From NCBI GenBank assembly GCA_913053875.1, contig CAJXGN010000001.1, positions 434,001-498,000 on the forward strand: DNA of 64,000 bases. The letters run 5' to 3'. Origin of the DNA: an uncultured Agromyces sp. (GTDB lineage Bacteria; Actinomycetota; Actinomycetes; Actinomycetales; Microbacteriaceae). Shown here in pieces: positions 1 through 8,661 of the stretch; position 1 is the first letter of the stretch; each line of letters starts with the position of its first letter. Both the position numbers and the translations under genes were made by a program. Below the pieces are notes generated by a model, which was not told the origin of the DNA, did no database searches, and saw nothing but the letters and a program-made list of their open reading frames with translations.

Positions 1-493
1 TCTCGGCGACGCTGTAGAGGTACGCATCCTTGTCCTCCGCGTCGGCGAAGCACTCGACCGCGGTCGACTGCCCGACACCGCGCGGGTCGAACCCGACGAC
101 GTCGTAGGCCGCCTGCACGGAGTCGCCGACGGCGTAGTCGATCGAGTCGGCGATGAAGTCGACCCCCGATGCTCCGGGCCCGCCCGGGTTCACGAGCAGC
201 GACCCGACCTTCTCCCCCGTCGCCGGATGGCGCACGAGAGCGAGCTCGACGCTCCCGGCCTCGGGCTCGTCCCAGTCGAGCGGCGCCCGGGCCGTCGCGC
301 ACCACATGCCGTCGCCGCAGCGATTCCACTCGAGCTCCTGCGAGTAGAACGACTCGAGGTCGCTCGCCACGTCATCGGGCACCGGTGCCGGGCTGCCCGT
401 CTGGCCGCCGAACGGCCAGGCGATGCAGCCCGAGAGCAGCAGGGCGACGGATGCCGCGAGGGCGACCGCGCCCGTCAGCCGGCGCGCGCTCAT
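1..493 (-). CDS. Secreted alpha/beta hydrolase lipoprotein, tripeptidyl-aminopeptidase-like (3' end outside window)
   Basis: The visible 164 residues begin MSARRLTGAV and carry a lipoprotein signal peptide with a short basic n-region, a hydrophobic stretch and the lipobox LLSGC, so the mature protein should be lipid-anchored outside the cell. Further on, a CGDGMWCATA segment, the oxyanion-hole motif NPGGPGASG and the YDVVGFDPRGVGQS strand are typical of the actinobacterial S33/TAP-like hydrolases (SlpD/SlpE type), which release short peptides from N-termini. The catalytic Ser, Asp and His lie beyond position 1 and cannot be checked. The ATG overlaps the holB stop codon as ATGA, suggesting co-transcription with holB, tmk and topA. 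Substrate is unknown. Confidence 0.85.
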   Translation of the reverse strand, partial: MSARRLTGAVALAASVALLLSGCIAWPFGGQTGSPAPVPDDVASDLESFYSQELEWNRCGDGMWCATARAPLDWDEPEAGSVELALVRHPATGEKVGSLLVNPGGPGASGVDFIADSIDYAVGDSVQAAYDVVGFDPRGVGQSTAVECFADAEDKDAYLYSVAE

Positions 494-1650
494 CGCCTCG
501 CCTCCGCGCGGCCGCGCGCGGCGGACACGAGCATCGACTCGAGGGCGAGCGCGGGGGCGACGTTGCCCTCGATGCGCTCGCGCGCCAGGGCGATGGCGTC
601 GAGCGTGGCGAGGGTCTGCGCGGGGCTCGCCGCCTCGGCCGCCCGGTCGAGCTCGGGCCGCAACTCGACGTTCACCAGGTCGATCTCGGCGCCGACCTGC
701 AGCAGCAGCACGTCGCGGTACAGCGACGACAGGTCGACGAGGATGCGGTCGATGCCGTCGCGCAGGCTCCGCGTGGCGCGCCGCTTCTGGTCGTCCTCGA
801 GTGCCTTGATCTGCGAACGCAGCGCCGCCGGCACGGCCTGGCCCGGAGCGACGCCCAGCGAGCGCAGTGCGTGCTCGCGCTCCTCGGCGTCGCGCTCGGC
901 GGTGATGGCCTTCGCGTCGTCGCCGGCGATCTCGAGCATGCGCGCCGCGCCGAGCACGGCATCGCGCGTCGAACGAACCCCGAGCGCCGCGCGCAGCGTC
1001 TCCTCGCGGCGGGCGCGCGCCTCCTCGCTCGTCGCGAGCCGGAGCGCCATGCCGATGTGGCTCTGCGCCTCGCGCGCGCAGCGCTCGGCGAGCGCCGGGT
1101 CGACGCCGTCGCGCCGCACGAGCAGGGCTGCGACGTCGGCGACGCTCGGCACGCGCAGCCGCACGGTGCGCACGCGCGAGCGGATGGTCGGCAGCAGGTC
1201 GGCCTCGCTGGGCGCGCAGAGGATCCACACCGTGCGCGGCGGCGGCTCCTCGAGCTCCTTCAGCAACACGTTCGACGAGCGCTCGGTCATGCGATCGGCG
1301 TCCTCGATGACGACCACGCGGTACGGCGCGACCGACGGCGAGTAGTGCGAGCGTTCGACCACCGTGCGCAGCGTGTCGATCGAGATGATCACGCCCTGCG
1401 TCGAGACGACGTGCAGGTCGGGGTGCGACCCGGCGTCGACCTGCGCGATCGTCGTCGGCTCGCCGTCGGCGTCGCCGGAGAGCAGCGCCGTCGCGAACGC
1501 GAGGGCGAGGTTCGAACGGCCGGAGCCGGGCGGCCCCGTGATGAGCCAGGCGTGGGTCATGCCGTCGTCGCCCGCGGGAGCTGCGCCGGCTGCCGCACGG
1601 AACACGTCGATCGCGGCATCCTGCCCGGTCAGCTCGGTCCACACGCTCAC
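490..1650 (-). CDS. holB: DNA polymerase III subunit delta' (clamp-loader subunit)
   Basis: About 386 residues. Delta' is the non-ATPase wrench subunit of the clamp loader, which opens and loads the beta sliding clamp. The N-terminal AAA+ fold shows a degenerate P-loop, GPPGSGRSN with Arg in place of the catalytic Lys, then VVVIEDADRM, VLLKELEEPP and the TIRSR sensor segment, all characteristic of HolB. No zinc-module cysteines are visible. The start is taken as the GTG at 1650 (MSVWTELTGQ); GTGs at 1659 and 1644 are in frame and equally unsupported by a clear ribosome-binding site. It follows tmk with a 10-bp gap, a common actinobacterial arrangement. Confidence 0.92.
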   Translation of the reverse strand: MSVWTELTGQDAAIDVFRAAAGAAPAGDDGMTHAWLITGPPGSGRSNLALAFATALLSGDADGEPTTIAQVDAGSHPDLHVVSTQGVIISIDTLRTVVERSHYSPSVAPYRVVVIEDADRMTERSSNVLLKELEEPPPRTVWILCAPSEADLLPTIRSRVRTVRLRVPSVADVAALLVRRDGVDPALAERCAREAQSHIGMALRLATSEEARARREETLRAALGVRSTRDAVLGAARMLEIAGDDAKAITAERDAEEREHALRSLGVAPGQAVPAALRSQIKALEDDQKRRATRSLRDGIDRILVDLSSLYRDVLLLQVGAEIDLVNVELRPELDRAAEAASPAQTLATLDAIALARERIEGNVAPALALESMLVSAARGRAEARR

Positions 1651-1660
1651 GCCGTTCACG

Positions 1661-2305
1661 CTACCCGTCGCCGCCGACGAGCCGGCCCGCCATCGCGTCG
1701 CGGATCGCCGTCGCAAGCTCCTCGACCGGCAGCGTCGCGTCGAGCACGAGGAACCGCTCGGGCTCGGCAGCGGCGAGGTCGAGGTACGCCGCCCGCACGC
1801 GTGCGTGGAAGGACGCCCCTTCCGCCTCGAGCCGGTCGTAGCGCGTGCGCGCCCCGTCGAGGCGCGCACGCGCGGCCGCCTCGTCGAGGTCGAGCAGGAT
1901 CGTCAGGTCGGGCAGCAGGTCGTCGGTCGCCCACAGCGACAGCCGCCGCACCTCGTCGGCGTCGAGCACGCGCCCGGCGCCCTGGTAGGCGACGGAGGAG
2001 TCGAGGTAGCGGTCCTGCAGCACGACCGCGCCGCGCTCGAGCGCGGGGCGCACGAGCGTCGCGATGTGGTGCGCGCGATCGGCCGCGTAGAGCAGCGCCT
2101 CGGCGCGCGGCGCGATGTCGCCGCGGTGGTGCAGCACGAGTTCGCGAATCTCGAGCCCCACGTCGGTGCCGCCCGGCTCGCGCGTGCGCACGACCTCGCG
2201 ACCCGATGCGCGCAGCCACTCGGCGAGCAGCTCGGCCTGCGTGGACTTGCCCGTCCCGTCGCCGCCCTCGAGCGTGACGAACAGGCCGCGGGCGGCCGTC
2301 GTCAC
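1661..2305 (-). CDS. tmk: Thymidylate kinase (dTMP kinase)
   Basis: A 214-residue cytoplasmic kinase converting dTMP to dTDP for dTTP synthesis. The P-loop GGDGTGKS lies at about residues 14-21, followed by TREPGG, the DRYLDSSVAYQG substrate-binding motif and an Arg-rich LID segment (ARLDGARTRYDR). Length is normal for the family. The GTG start at 2305 overlaps the topA stop codon as GTGA, indicating translational coupling. With a separate thymidine kinase gene at 24.3-24.9 kb, the cell has both de novo and salvage inputs to dTMP. Confidence 0.95.
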   Translation of the reverse strand: MTTAARGLFVTLEGGDGTGKSTQAELLAEWLRASGREVVRTREPGGTDVGLEIRELVLHHRGDIAPRAEALLYAADRAHHIATLVRPALERGAVVLQDRYLDSSVAYQGAGRVLDADEVRRLSLWATDDLLPDLTILLDLDEAAARARLDGARTRYDRLEAEGASFHARVRAAYLDLAAAEPERFLVLDATLPVEELATAIRDAMAGRLVGGDG

Positions 2306-5118
2306 GACGAGGTCTTCTTGGCCGCGGGCTTCTTGGCCGGCGCCTTCTTCTTCGCCGGCGCCTTCTTCGCGGTGCTCGCGCGCGAGGTGCGCGGCTTCGC
2401 CGGGCCCTTGTCGCGCTTGATCTGGAGCAGCTCGGCGGCGCGCTCGAACGTGATGTCCTCCACGGTGTCGCCGCGCGGGATCGTGGCGTTGGTCGTGCCG
2501 TCGGTCACGTACGGCCCGAACCGGCCGTCCTTCACCTTGATCGGCTTGCCGCTCACGGGGTCGGCGTCGAACTCCTTGAGCGAACTCGACGCGCGCCGCG
2601 CGCCGTACTTCGGCTGGGCGTACAGTTCGAGCGCACCCGCGAGGTCGATGTCGAAGATCGCGTCCTCGCTCGGCAGGGAGCGCGTGTCGGTGCCCTTCTT
2701 CAGGTACGGCCCGTAGCGGCCGTTCTGCGCGGTGATCGCATCGCCCGACTCCGGGTCCTCGCCGACCGTGCGCGGCAGGTCGAGCAGGCGCAGCGCGGTG
2801 TCGAGGTCGATCGTCGCGAGGTCCATGGACTTGAACAGCGAGGCCGTACGGGGCTTCGGCGCCGCGGCCTTCTTCGCCGGCTTCTTCTTCGGCGCCTCGG
2901 TGACCTCGCCGGTCTTCGGGTCGACGGATGCCTCGGACTCGGGCTCCGGCTCGAGCTCCGTGACGTACGGGCCGAACCGGCCGTCCTTCGCCACGACCTG
3001 CTTGCCGTTCTCCGGGTTCACGCCCAGCACGAGGTCGCCCTGCACGGGCGCGTCGACGAGTTCGCGCGCCTTCGCCTCGGTGAGCTCGTCGGGCGCGAGC
3101 TCGGCGGGGATGTTGACGCGCCTGGGCGTGGCATCCGGCCCGCCCTCGGTGTCGGGCGTCTCGAGGTACGGGCCGTAGCGCCCGATGCGCAACGTGATGT
3201 CGTCGGCGATCGGGATCGAGTTGATGCTGCGCGCGTCGATGTCGCCCAGGTTGTCGATGATCTGGCGCAGCCCCAGGTAGTCGTCGGTGCCGAAGTAGAA
3301 CCCCTTCAGCCAGTCGACGCGGTCGGCGTCGCCGCCCGCGATGCGGTCGAGGTCCTCCTCCATCTCGGCGGTGAAGTCGTACTGTACGAGGTCGGTGAAG
3401 TGCTCCTCGAGCAGGCGCACGACCGAGAAGGCGATCCAGTTCGGCACGAGCGCCTGGCCGCGCGGCGTCACGTAGCCGCGGTCGACGATGGTCGAGATGA
3501 TCGACGCGAAGGTCGACGGGCGGCCGATGCCGAGCTCCTCCAGCCGCTTCACGAGGCTCGCCTCGGTGTAGCGCGGCGGCGGGCTGGTCTCGTGGTCCTT
3601 CGACTCGAGGTTCGCCAGGGCGATGACCTGGCCCTCCTCGAGCGGCGGGAGCTTGGCGTTCTTGCCGCCCTCGTCGGCGTTGCGCTCCTCGTCCTTGCCC
3701 TCCTCGTAGGCGGCGAGGAAGCCGCGGAACGTGATGACCGTGCCGCTCGCGCTGAACTCGGCCGTCGCGTTCGCGATGTCGGGGCGGGCGGTGGTCGTCT
3801 CCGGGGCATCCGCCGCCACCGGCGTGTCGGCCGGCGTCGGGCCGACCGCGATCGTGAGCGACGCCGTCTTGCCCTTCGCGTCGGCCATCTGCGAGGCGAC
3901 CGTGCGCTTCCAGATGAGGTCGTACAGCTTGAAGTCGTTGCCGCGCAGCGTCGACTGGAGCGAGGCCGGCGTGCGGAAGGTGTCGCCCGACGGGCGGATC
4001 GCCTCGTGCGCCTCCTGCGCGTTCTTGCTCTTGCCCTTGTAGACGCGCGGCGACGACGGGATGGAGTCGGCGCCGTAGAGGGCGACGGCCTGCGCCCGCG
4101 CGGCATCCGTCGCCTGCTTCGAGAGCGACGGCGAGTCGGTGCGCATATAGGTGATGTAGCCGTTCTCGTAGAGCGACTGGGCGACCGACATGGTCTGGCG
4201 GGCCGAGAACCGCAGCTTGCGCGCGGCCTCCTGCTGCAGCGTCGACGTCGTGAACGGCGCCGCGGGCTTGCGCGAGTAGGGCTTCGACTCGACCTTCGCG
4301 ACCGTCGAGGGCACGGTGTCGGCGCGCAGGGCCGAGGCGAGGGCACGAGCGGATGCCTCGTCGAGGACGACCGCGTCGTTCTTCAGCCGGCCGGCGTCGT
4401 CGAAGTCGCGGCCGGTCGCCACGCGGGCGCCGTCGAGGCGCACCAGGCGCGCCTCGAACGCGGTCGCGTCGGCGGCATCCGACTCGGCGAACGTGGCGGT
4501 CAGGTCCCAGTACGACGCTGCGACGAACGCCAGGCGCTCGCGCTCGCGCTCCACGACGAGCCGGGTCGCGGCGGACTGCACGCGACCGGCGGAGAGGCCG
4601 GGGCCGACCTTGCGCCAGAGCACCGGCGACACCTCGTACCCGTAGAGGCGGTCGAGGATGCGGCGGGTCTCCTGCGCGTCGACGAGTGCGGTGTCGAGCT
4701 CGCGGGTGTGATCCTTCGCGGCGAGGATCGCGTCCTTCGTGATCTCGTGGAAGACCATGCGGCGCACCGGCACCTTGGGCTTCAGCTCCTGGAGGAGGTG
4801 CCACGCGATGGCCTCGCCCTCGCGGTCCTCATCAGTGGCGAGCAGGAGTTCGTCGGCGCCCTTCAGTGCGCGCTTGAGCTCGGCGACCGTCTTCTTCTTG
4901 GAGTCGGAGACGACGTAGTAGGGCTCGAAGCCGTTCTCCACGTCCACGGAGAACTTGCCCATCGAGCCCTTCTTGAGCTCCGGGGGGAGGTTCTTCGGCT
5001 CGACGAGGTCGCGGATGTGACCGACCGAGGACAGCACCTCGTATCCCTCGCCCAGATAGGTGGCGATGGACTTCATCTTGGTCGGCGACTCGACGATGAC
5101 CAGCTTCTTGCCCGGCAC
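2302..5118 (-). CDS. topA: DNA topoisomerase I
   Basis: A 938-residue type IA topoisomerase that relaxes negative supercoils. The Toprim domain has ESPTK near residues 10-14 and DEDREGEAIAW at about 96-106; the active-site Tyr sits in YITYMRTDS. The C-terminal half carries several repeats of the form NGRYGPY or DGRFGPYV (actinobacterial topoisomerase C-terminal repeats), and the protein ends in an Ala/Lys-rich basic tail (KKAPAKKKAPAKK), typical of actinobacterial TopA and needed for processive DNA binding. The GTG at 5118 is chosen because GAAAGGAG stands just upstream, and VPGKKLVIVESPTK is the conserved N-terminus. It heads a topA-tmk-holB-hydrolase operon. Confidence 0.97.
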   Translation of the reverse strand: MPGKKLVIVESPTKMKSIATYLGEGYEVLSSVGHIRDLVEPKNLPPELKKGSMGKFSVDVENGFEPYYVVSDSKKKTVAELKRALKGADELLLATDEDREGEAIAWHLLQELKPKVPVRRMVFHEITKDAILAAKDHTRELDTALVDAQETRRILDRLYGYEVSPVLWRKVGPGLSAGRVQSAATRLVVERERERLAFVAASYWDLTATFAESDAADATAFEARLVRLDGARVATGRDFDDAGRLKNDAVVLDEASARALASALRADTVPSTVAKVESKPYSRKPAAPFTTSTLQQEAARKLRFSARQTMSVAQSLYENGYITYMRTDSPSLSKQATDAARAQAVALYGADSIPSSPRVYKGKSKNAQEAHEAIRPSGDTFRTPASLQSTLRGNDFKLYDLIWKRTVASQMADAKGKTASLTIAVGPTPADTPVAADAPETTTARPDIANATAEFSASGTVITFRGFLAAYEEGKDEERNADEGGKNAKLPPLEEGQVIALANLESKDHETSPPPRYTEASLVKRLEELGIGRPSTFASIISTIVDRGYVTPRGQALVPNWIAFSVVRLLEEHFTDLVQYDFTAEMEEDLDRIAGGDADRVDWLKGFYFGTDDYLGLRQIIDNLGDIDARSINSIPIADDITLRIGRYGPYLETPDTEGGPDATPRRVNIPAELAPDELTEAKARELVDAPVQGDLVLGVNPENGKQVVAKDGRFGPYVTELEPEPESEASVDPKTGEVTEAPKKKPAKKAAAPKPRTASLFKSMDLATIDLDTALRLLDLPRTVGEDPESGDAITAQNGRYGPYLKKGTDTRSLPSEDAIFDIDLAGALELYAQPKYGARRASSSLKEFDADPVSGKPIKVKDGRFGPYVTDGTTNATIPRGDTVEDITFERAAELLQIKRDKGPAKPRTSRASTAKKAPAKKKAPAKKPAAKKTSS

Positions 5119-5222
5119 CGGACTCCTTTCGCGGGAGCACCCCTCCCGTTCATCGCACACCATACACATACACGCCGAGAGCGACCCCTTGCGGACTCGT
5201 GGGGGCGGAGGACAATGGCGGT

Positions 5223-5462
5223 ATGGACACGTCAACCGCAGGCACGTACACGGCGAAGCTGACCGACGGGCCGCTGGAGGGCAAGACCATCACGGTCTCG
5301 TTCCTCGATTCCGGCGATCCGAACCCCCGGCTGGAGATCCCGGCCGAGTCGGGCGGCAAGCACTACGTCTACTCCAGAGGCTCCGGCGTCGAGTTCGACG
5401 CCGAGCATGCCAACCGCCCGTCGTCCGTCTCGTACCGCTTCATCGAGACGGTCTTCGACTGA
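5223..5462 (+). CDS. Small conserved-looking hypothetical protein
   Basis: A 79-residue acidic soluble protein (MDTSTAGTYTAKLTDG...) with no signal peptide, membrane segment or recognised motif. It contains alternating beta-type residues (KTITVSFLDSG, LEIPAESGGKHYVYS) and may be a small beta-barrel. GGAGGA at 5207-5212 stands 10 nt before the ATG, and third-position GC is high throughout, which supports it as a real gene. It is divergent from topA and convergent with the Tad operon, so its context gives no functional clue. I do not recognise a family. Confidence 0.7.
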   Translation: MDTSTAGTYTAKLTDGPLEGKTITVSFLDSGDPNPRLEIPAESGGKHYVYSRGSGVEFDAEHANRPSSVSYRFIETVFD

Positions 5463-5473
5463 CCTGAGGCGCC

Positions 5474-5824
5474 TCACGGCACGGGTCGCGCATCGGGCGG
5501 CCCGGCCCGGGCCCGTGCGGCCTGGGCGACGCCCGCGACGGTGACGCTCGCGCGCACGTCGGCGATCGCACCGTCGACGGCGCACGCCTCGAGCACGGCG
5601 CCGTTGCGCTCTGCAGCGTCGGCAGCGCGTGCGCACGGCTCGCCGGGCGATGCGCCCGACGCGACGTCTGCCGCGGCGAGCGCCGCCGCGTCGGCCGCGT
5701 TCGCCGCGAGCTGACCACCGAGCAGCAGCGCGCAGGCGCCGAGCACCGGCACGGTGAGCGCCACGGTCGCCGCGACCACGGCGAGCGCGAGCACCGAGCC
5801 CGCGCCGCGTTCACCCCTGCCCAT
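5474..5824 (-). CDS. TadE-like/Rv3660c-neighbourhood pseudopilin
   Basis: About 116 residues with a short basic N-terminus, then RGAGSVLALAVVAATVALTVPVL, a single type IV pilin-like hydrophobic helix, followed by LAANAADAAALAAADVASG and a Cys-containing globular tail. The layout matches the last gene of actinobacterial Tad/Flp loci. The Glu at +5 of a prepilin processing site is absent, so processing by a prepilin peptidase is uncertain. The ATG at 5824 lies 2 bp after the tadE stop. Probably a minor component or assembly factor of the surface pilus. Confidence 0.75.
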   Translation of the reverse strand: MGRGERGAGSVLALAVVAATVALTVPVLGACALLLGGQLAANAADAAALAAADVASGASPGEPCARAADAAERNGAVLEACAVDGAIADVRASVTVAGVAQAARARAGPPDARPVP

Positions 5825-5826
5825 CC

Positions 5827-6183
5827 TCACCACCCGCCCTCGAGCGCGCAGGCACGGGCCGAGGCGTCGAGCGGCAGCAGGGCCACCGGCGCGGGGTCGC
5901 GCACGTGCACGCACACGAACCCGTCCGAGCGTTCCAGGCGGATGCCGGCGCCGGGCGCCACTCGCGCGACGATCGCGGCGGCGCGGGCGTCGGCCTCGCC
6001 GCGCGCGACCGCCCGCGACGCGTCGGCCGCCGCATCGGCGAGCACCGCCTGCCGCGTGAGCAGCGCGACCCCGCCGAGGCAGATGGCCAGCACGAGCGCG
6101 ACCGCGGGGAGCGCGGCGGCGAGTTCCGCCGTCACGCTCCCCCGGTCGGAGCGGCCGGCGTGCTCAGCCCACCGTGAGCGCAT
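5827..6183 (-). CDS. TadE family pseudopilin
   Basis: A 118-residue protein starting MRSRWAEHAG, with RGSVTAELAAALPAVALVLAI as the prepilin-type N-terminal helix; a G/SVTAE processing site with Glu at +5 can be read, as in TadE proteins. The remainder (ADAAADASRAVARGEADARAA, then a beta-rich tail with two cysteines) resembles actinobacterial TadE. The ATG at 6183 overlaps the end of the upstream pilin gene by 20 bp; an in-frame GTG at 6135 would remove residues before the helix. Likely a minor pilin priming Flp pilus assembly at the membrane. Confidence 0.82.
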   Translation of the reverse strand: MRSRWAEHAGRSDRGSVTAELAAALPAVALVLAICLGGVALLTRQAVLADAAADASRAVARGEADARAAAIVARVAPGAGIRLERSDGFVCVHVRDPAPVALLPLDASARACALEGGW

Positions 6184-6418
6184 TGCGCACGAGGTCGGTG
6201 AGGATGCCGCGCACCTCGTCGCCGCGCAGGATGATGACGAGCAGCCCCGCGAAGCCCACCGCCGCCATGGTCGCGACCGCGTACTCGGCGGTCGCGGCGC
6301 CGCGCTCCCCCGCGAGTCGCCGCAGCAGGGCCGCGGCGCGGCCCCTCGACTCTTCGTGTCGGGCGTTCTCGTCGGGCGCGCCGCCGCCGGGCGCACCTCC
6401 GTCGTCGTGTCCGTCCAT
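6164..6418 (-). CDS. Flp-type major pilin, DUF4244 family
   Basis: 84 residues: a Gly/Asp/Glu-rich leader, then ERGAATAEYAVATMAAVG and one long hydrophobic helix. A Flp prepilin cleavage site can be read as G before AATAEY, with Glu at +5 and Tyr at +6, the signature of Flp pilins. DUF4244 proteins occupy this position in actinobacterial Tad loci. A strong GAGGAGAACGG precedes the ATG, stronger than for its neighbours, as expected for the structural subunit. A 70-bp gap separates it from the TadB/C-like gene upstream. Confidence 0.85.
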   Translation of the reverse strand: MDGHDDGGAPGGGAPDENARHEESRGRAAALLRRLAGERGAATAEYAVATMAAVGFAGLLVIILRGDEVRGILTDLVRNALTVG

Positions 6419-6488
6419 CCGTTCTCCTCTCTCTTGGTCGGGCTGGCGCCCGGTCGGGTGGCACGAGCAGTCCGTGGGGCCGTGGCGC

Positions 6489-7442
6489 TCACGCGAGGTC
6501 CGCCACGGTCGAGGCGACCACCGACACGAGCATCGGCAGCACGCCGAGCAGCACGAACGCCGGGAGCGTGCAGATCGCGAGGGGCACCATCAGGTGCACG
6601 GCGAGCGCGGCCGCGCGCGTGCGACCCGCTCCGCGGGCGGCCAGCCGTCGCCGGTGGGCCTCGGCCCGCAGCAGCTCGGCGACCGGCACGCCCGCACGGC
6701 GGCTGAGCGCGACGACCTCGTCGGCGTCGCCGTCGGCGCGCGCCTCGGGCAGGCAGGAGTCGAGTGCCGAGGCGACGGACTCGCGCGCCCGCGGCACGCT
6801 GGCGCCGCCCGTGAGCGCGACCGCGAGCAGGTCGAGCGCGAGGCCGGGGGCCGGTTCCGGCCGGCCGGCGCGCCCGACGAGCGCTCGGCTCCAGGCGTGC
6901 CCCACGATGAGCAGCACGACGCCCGCGATCGCGCACGCGATGCCGAGCGCGGAGCCGAGGAGCACGCCGACGGTGTCGAAGCCGAGCACGGCGCCGAAGG
7001 CGATGCCGACGGGCGGCAGCAGCGCGACGAGGCGCGAGGTCGCGCGCGGGCCGGCGAGCGCGGCATCGAGTTCGCGCTGGAGCTCGGCGACGTCGCGCAG
7101 GCTCGCCGCCGTATCGCGGAGCATCTGCGCGAGTGGGCTGCCCGAGCGTTCGGCGACCGACCAACCGGCGGCGACCGCCCGCCAGCCCAGCCGCGAGTGC
7201 GGGGGCAGGTCGTCGGTCGCCGAGACGAGCGCGCCCGTGACGTCGCCGCCGGAGCCAGCCGCGGCGGCGGCCCGCGGGAGCACGAGCGGGACGGCGCCCT
7301 CGAGGTGGCCCAGCGCCGCGGCGGGAGCGACGCCCGCCGCGAGCAGCACCGCGAGCCGATGCGCGACACCCGCGACCTCGTCGACCTCGCTGCCCGGCGC
7401 CCGTCTCCTCCGCCGCCCCGCGAGCGACGACGCCCCGATCAC
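6489..7442 (-). CDS. TadB/TadC-like fused type II secretion F-domain membrane protein
   Basis: 317 residues. The first half (DEVAGVAHRLAVLLAAGV..., then helices around LVALLPPVGIAFGAVLGF and CAIAGVVLLIVGHAW) resembles TadB, and the second half (LALDLLAVALTGGASVPRA..., ending VPLAICTLPAFVLLGVLPM) resembles TadC. Two separate inner-membrane platform genes are usual, so this is read as a compact fusion or a single two-repeat protein. The GTG at 7442 overlaps the tadA stop as GTGA. It should form the inner-membrane platform that TadA drives during pilus extension. No prepilin peptidase gene is present in the window. Confidence 0.83.
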   Translation of the reverse strand: MIGASSLAGRRRRRAPGSEVDEVAGVAHRLAVLLAAGVAPAAALGHLEGAVPLVLPRAAAAAGSGGDVTGALVSATDDLPPHSRLGWRAVAAGWSVAERSGSPLAQMLRDTAASLRDVAELQRELDAALAGPRATSRLVALLPPVGIAFGAVLGFDTVGVLLGSALGIACAIAGVVLLIVGHAWSRALVGRAGRPEPAPGLALDLLAVALTGGASVPRARESVASALDSCLPEARADGDADEVVALSRRAGVPVAELLRAEAHRRRLAARGAGRTRAAALAVHLMVPLAICTLPAFVLLGVLPMLVSVVASTVADLA

Positions 7443-8527
7443 GACTCCGCCTCCGGCGTGACCGGTACGACCTCCAGGCGACCCGCCTCGAACCGCAGTC
7501 GCCCCGCGCCGCCGATGCGACGGCCCGTCGCGCTGCGCTGCACGTGCACGACCAGGTCGAACGCGCTCGCGGCCTGCCGTGCGACGGCGTCCGGCGTCAT
7601 GCCCGCTGCGGCGCCGAGCGCCTCGAGCCTCGCCGGCACGTCGGCGAGCGCGTTGGCGTGCAGCGTGCCGGCCCCACCGTCGTGGCCGGTGTTGAGCGCG
7701 GACAGCAGCTCGCGCAGCTCCGCCCCGCGGCACTCGCCGACGACGATGCGGTCCGGGCGCATCCGCAGCGCCTCGCGCAGCAGTGCGTCGAGGCCCACCC
7801 CACCCGCGCCCTCGAGGTTCGCCTGCCGCGCCTGCAGTGCGACGACGTGCGGGTGCCGTATGCGGAGCTCGGCGACGTCCTCGATGAGCACGATGCGCTC
7901 GTCCGCGGGGGCCTCGGCGAGCAGCGCGCCCAGCAGCGTGGTCTTGCCCGCGCCCGCGGCGCCCGTGACGAGCAGGTTCGCGCGCTCGGCAACGGCCGCG
8001 CGCAGCCGGTCGGCCACCGGCTCGTCGCACAGCCCGCCGCGCACGAGGTCGTCGAGGCTCGGCGCGCCGTGCCGGGGCACGCGCACCGAGATCAGCGTGC
8101 CTGCGGTGGCGACCGGCGGCAGCACGGCGTGCACTCGGATGCCCCCGCCGATGCGCGCATCGACCGCGGGCGTCGCCTCGTCGACGTGGCGTCCGCCGCG
8201 CGCGACGAGCGAGACGGCGAGCGCGCGCACCATCCGCTCATCGGCCTCCCACGAGCCGTCGCGCACGAGACCCTGGCCGCGGTCGACCCAGAGCCCGCGG
8301 TCGCCGTTCACGAAGAGGTCGGTCGCGCCCTCGGCGTGGGGCGCGAGGGGGCCGAGCACAGTGAGGTCGATCGGCTCGGCCGGCGAGGTCGCCTGGGTGG
8401 CATCCGCTCCGTCGTGCCTGCCGGGGCGCACCATCAGCGCGCCGCCGGAGTCGGGTACGGGCACTGGGGCGACCGGCGCCGACCACGAGGGCCGCGCGAC
8501 GTACGGAGTGGGTGGGTGTGCCGACAT
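7439..8527 (-). CDS. tadA: Pilus assembly/secretion ATPase TadA (CpaF family)
   Basis: 362 residues. The N-terminal part (residues about 1-150) precedes the ATPase core with Walker A GAAGAGKTT, the Asp box IVLIEDVAELRI, Walker B DRIVVGECRG and the His box GGAGTLHAN, all canonical for CpaF/TadA. It is a cytoplasmic hexameric motor for Flp pili, first gene of the Tad operon. The ATG at 8527 has no Shine-Dalgarno sequence; a TACCGT hexamer lies 7 nt upstream, so the transcript is probably leaderless. The usual upstream Ssd (Rv3660c) gene is missing. Confidence 0.92.
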   Translation of the reverse strand: MSAHPPTPYVARPSWSAPVAPVPVPDSGGALMVRPGRHDGADATQATSPAEPIDLTVLGPLAPHAEGATDLFVNGDRGLWVDRGQGLVRDGSWEADERMVRALAVSLVARGGRHVDEATPAVDARIGGGIRVHAVLPPVATAGTLISVRVPRHGAPSLDDLVRGGLCDEPVADRLRAAVAERANLLVTGAAGAGKTTLLGALLAEAPADERIVLIEDVAELRIRHPHVVALQARQANLEGAGGVGLDALLREALRMRPDRIVVGECRGAELRELLSALNTGHDGGAGTLHANALADVPARLEALGAAAGMTPDAVARQAASAFDLVVHVQRSATGRRIGGAGRLRFEAGRLEVVPVTPEAES

Positions 8528-8534
8528 GCCGACG

Positions 8535-8540
8535 ACGGTA
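8535..8540 (-). promoter_or_regulatory. -10 element of the tad operon (leaderless)
   Basis: TACCGT on the minus strand followed by 7 nt and then the tadA ATG. No Shine-Dalgarno sequence is visible, so transcription probably starts at or next to the ATG. Confidence 0.55.
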
Positions 8541-8558
8541 GGCAGTCGGCCGCGATCC

Positions 8559-8572
8559 CGATCGGCCGATCG
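8559..8572. promoter_or_regulatory. Perfect 14-bp palindrome over the predicted tad -35 region
   Basis: CGATCGGCCGATCG is a perfect inverted repeat. With the tadA -10 at 8535-8540, a 17-nt spacer puts the -35 near 8558-8563, so a protein bound here would cover it. Candidate operator for an unknown regulator of the pilus. Confidence 0.45.
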
Positions 8573-8661
8573 CCGGGCTCTACCGGTGCGAATCGCTCGG
8601 GAGCCCTGTGGAGGAGTCGGGCCCGCTCGCCACGCTGCGACACGACCCGTTAAAAGGAGGG

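Noticed and set aside
1661..4804. A 1047-codon open frame on the minus strand that covers topA in another frame, and similar long frames over many genes
   Set aside because: High-GC DNA keeps alternative frames free of stop codons. These frames have Arg/Ala/Pro-rich translations without motifs, whereas the accepted frames show family signatures; the end of this particular frame is simply tmk.
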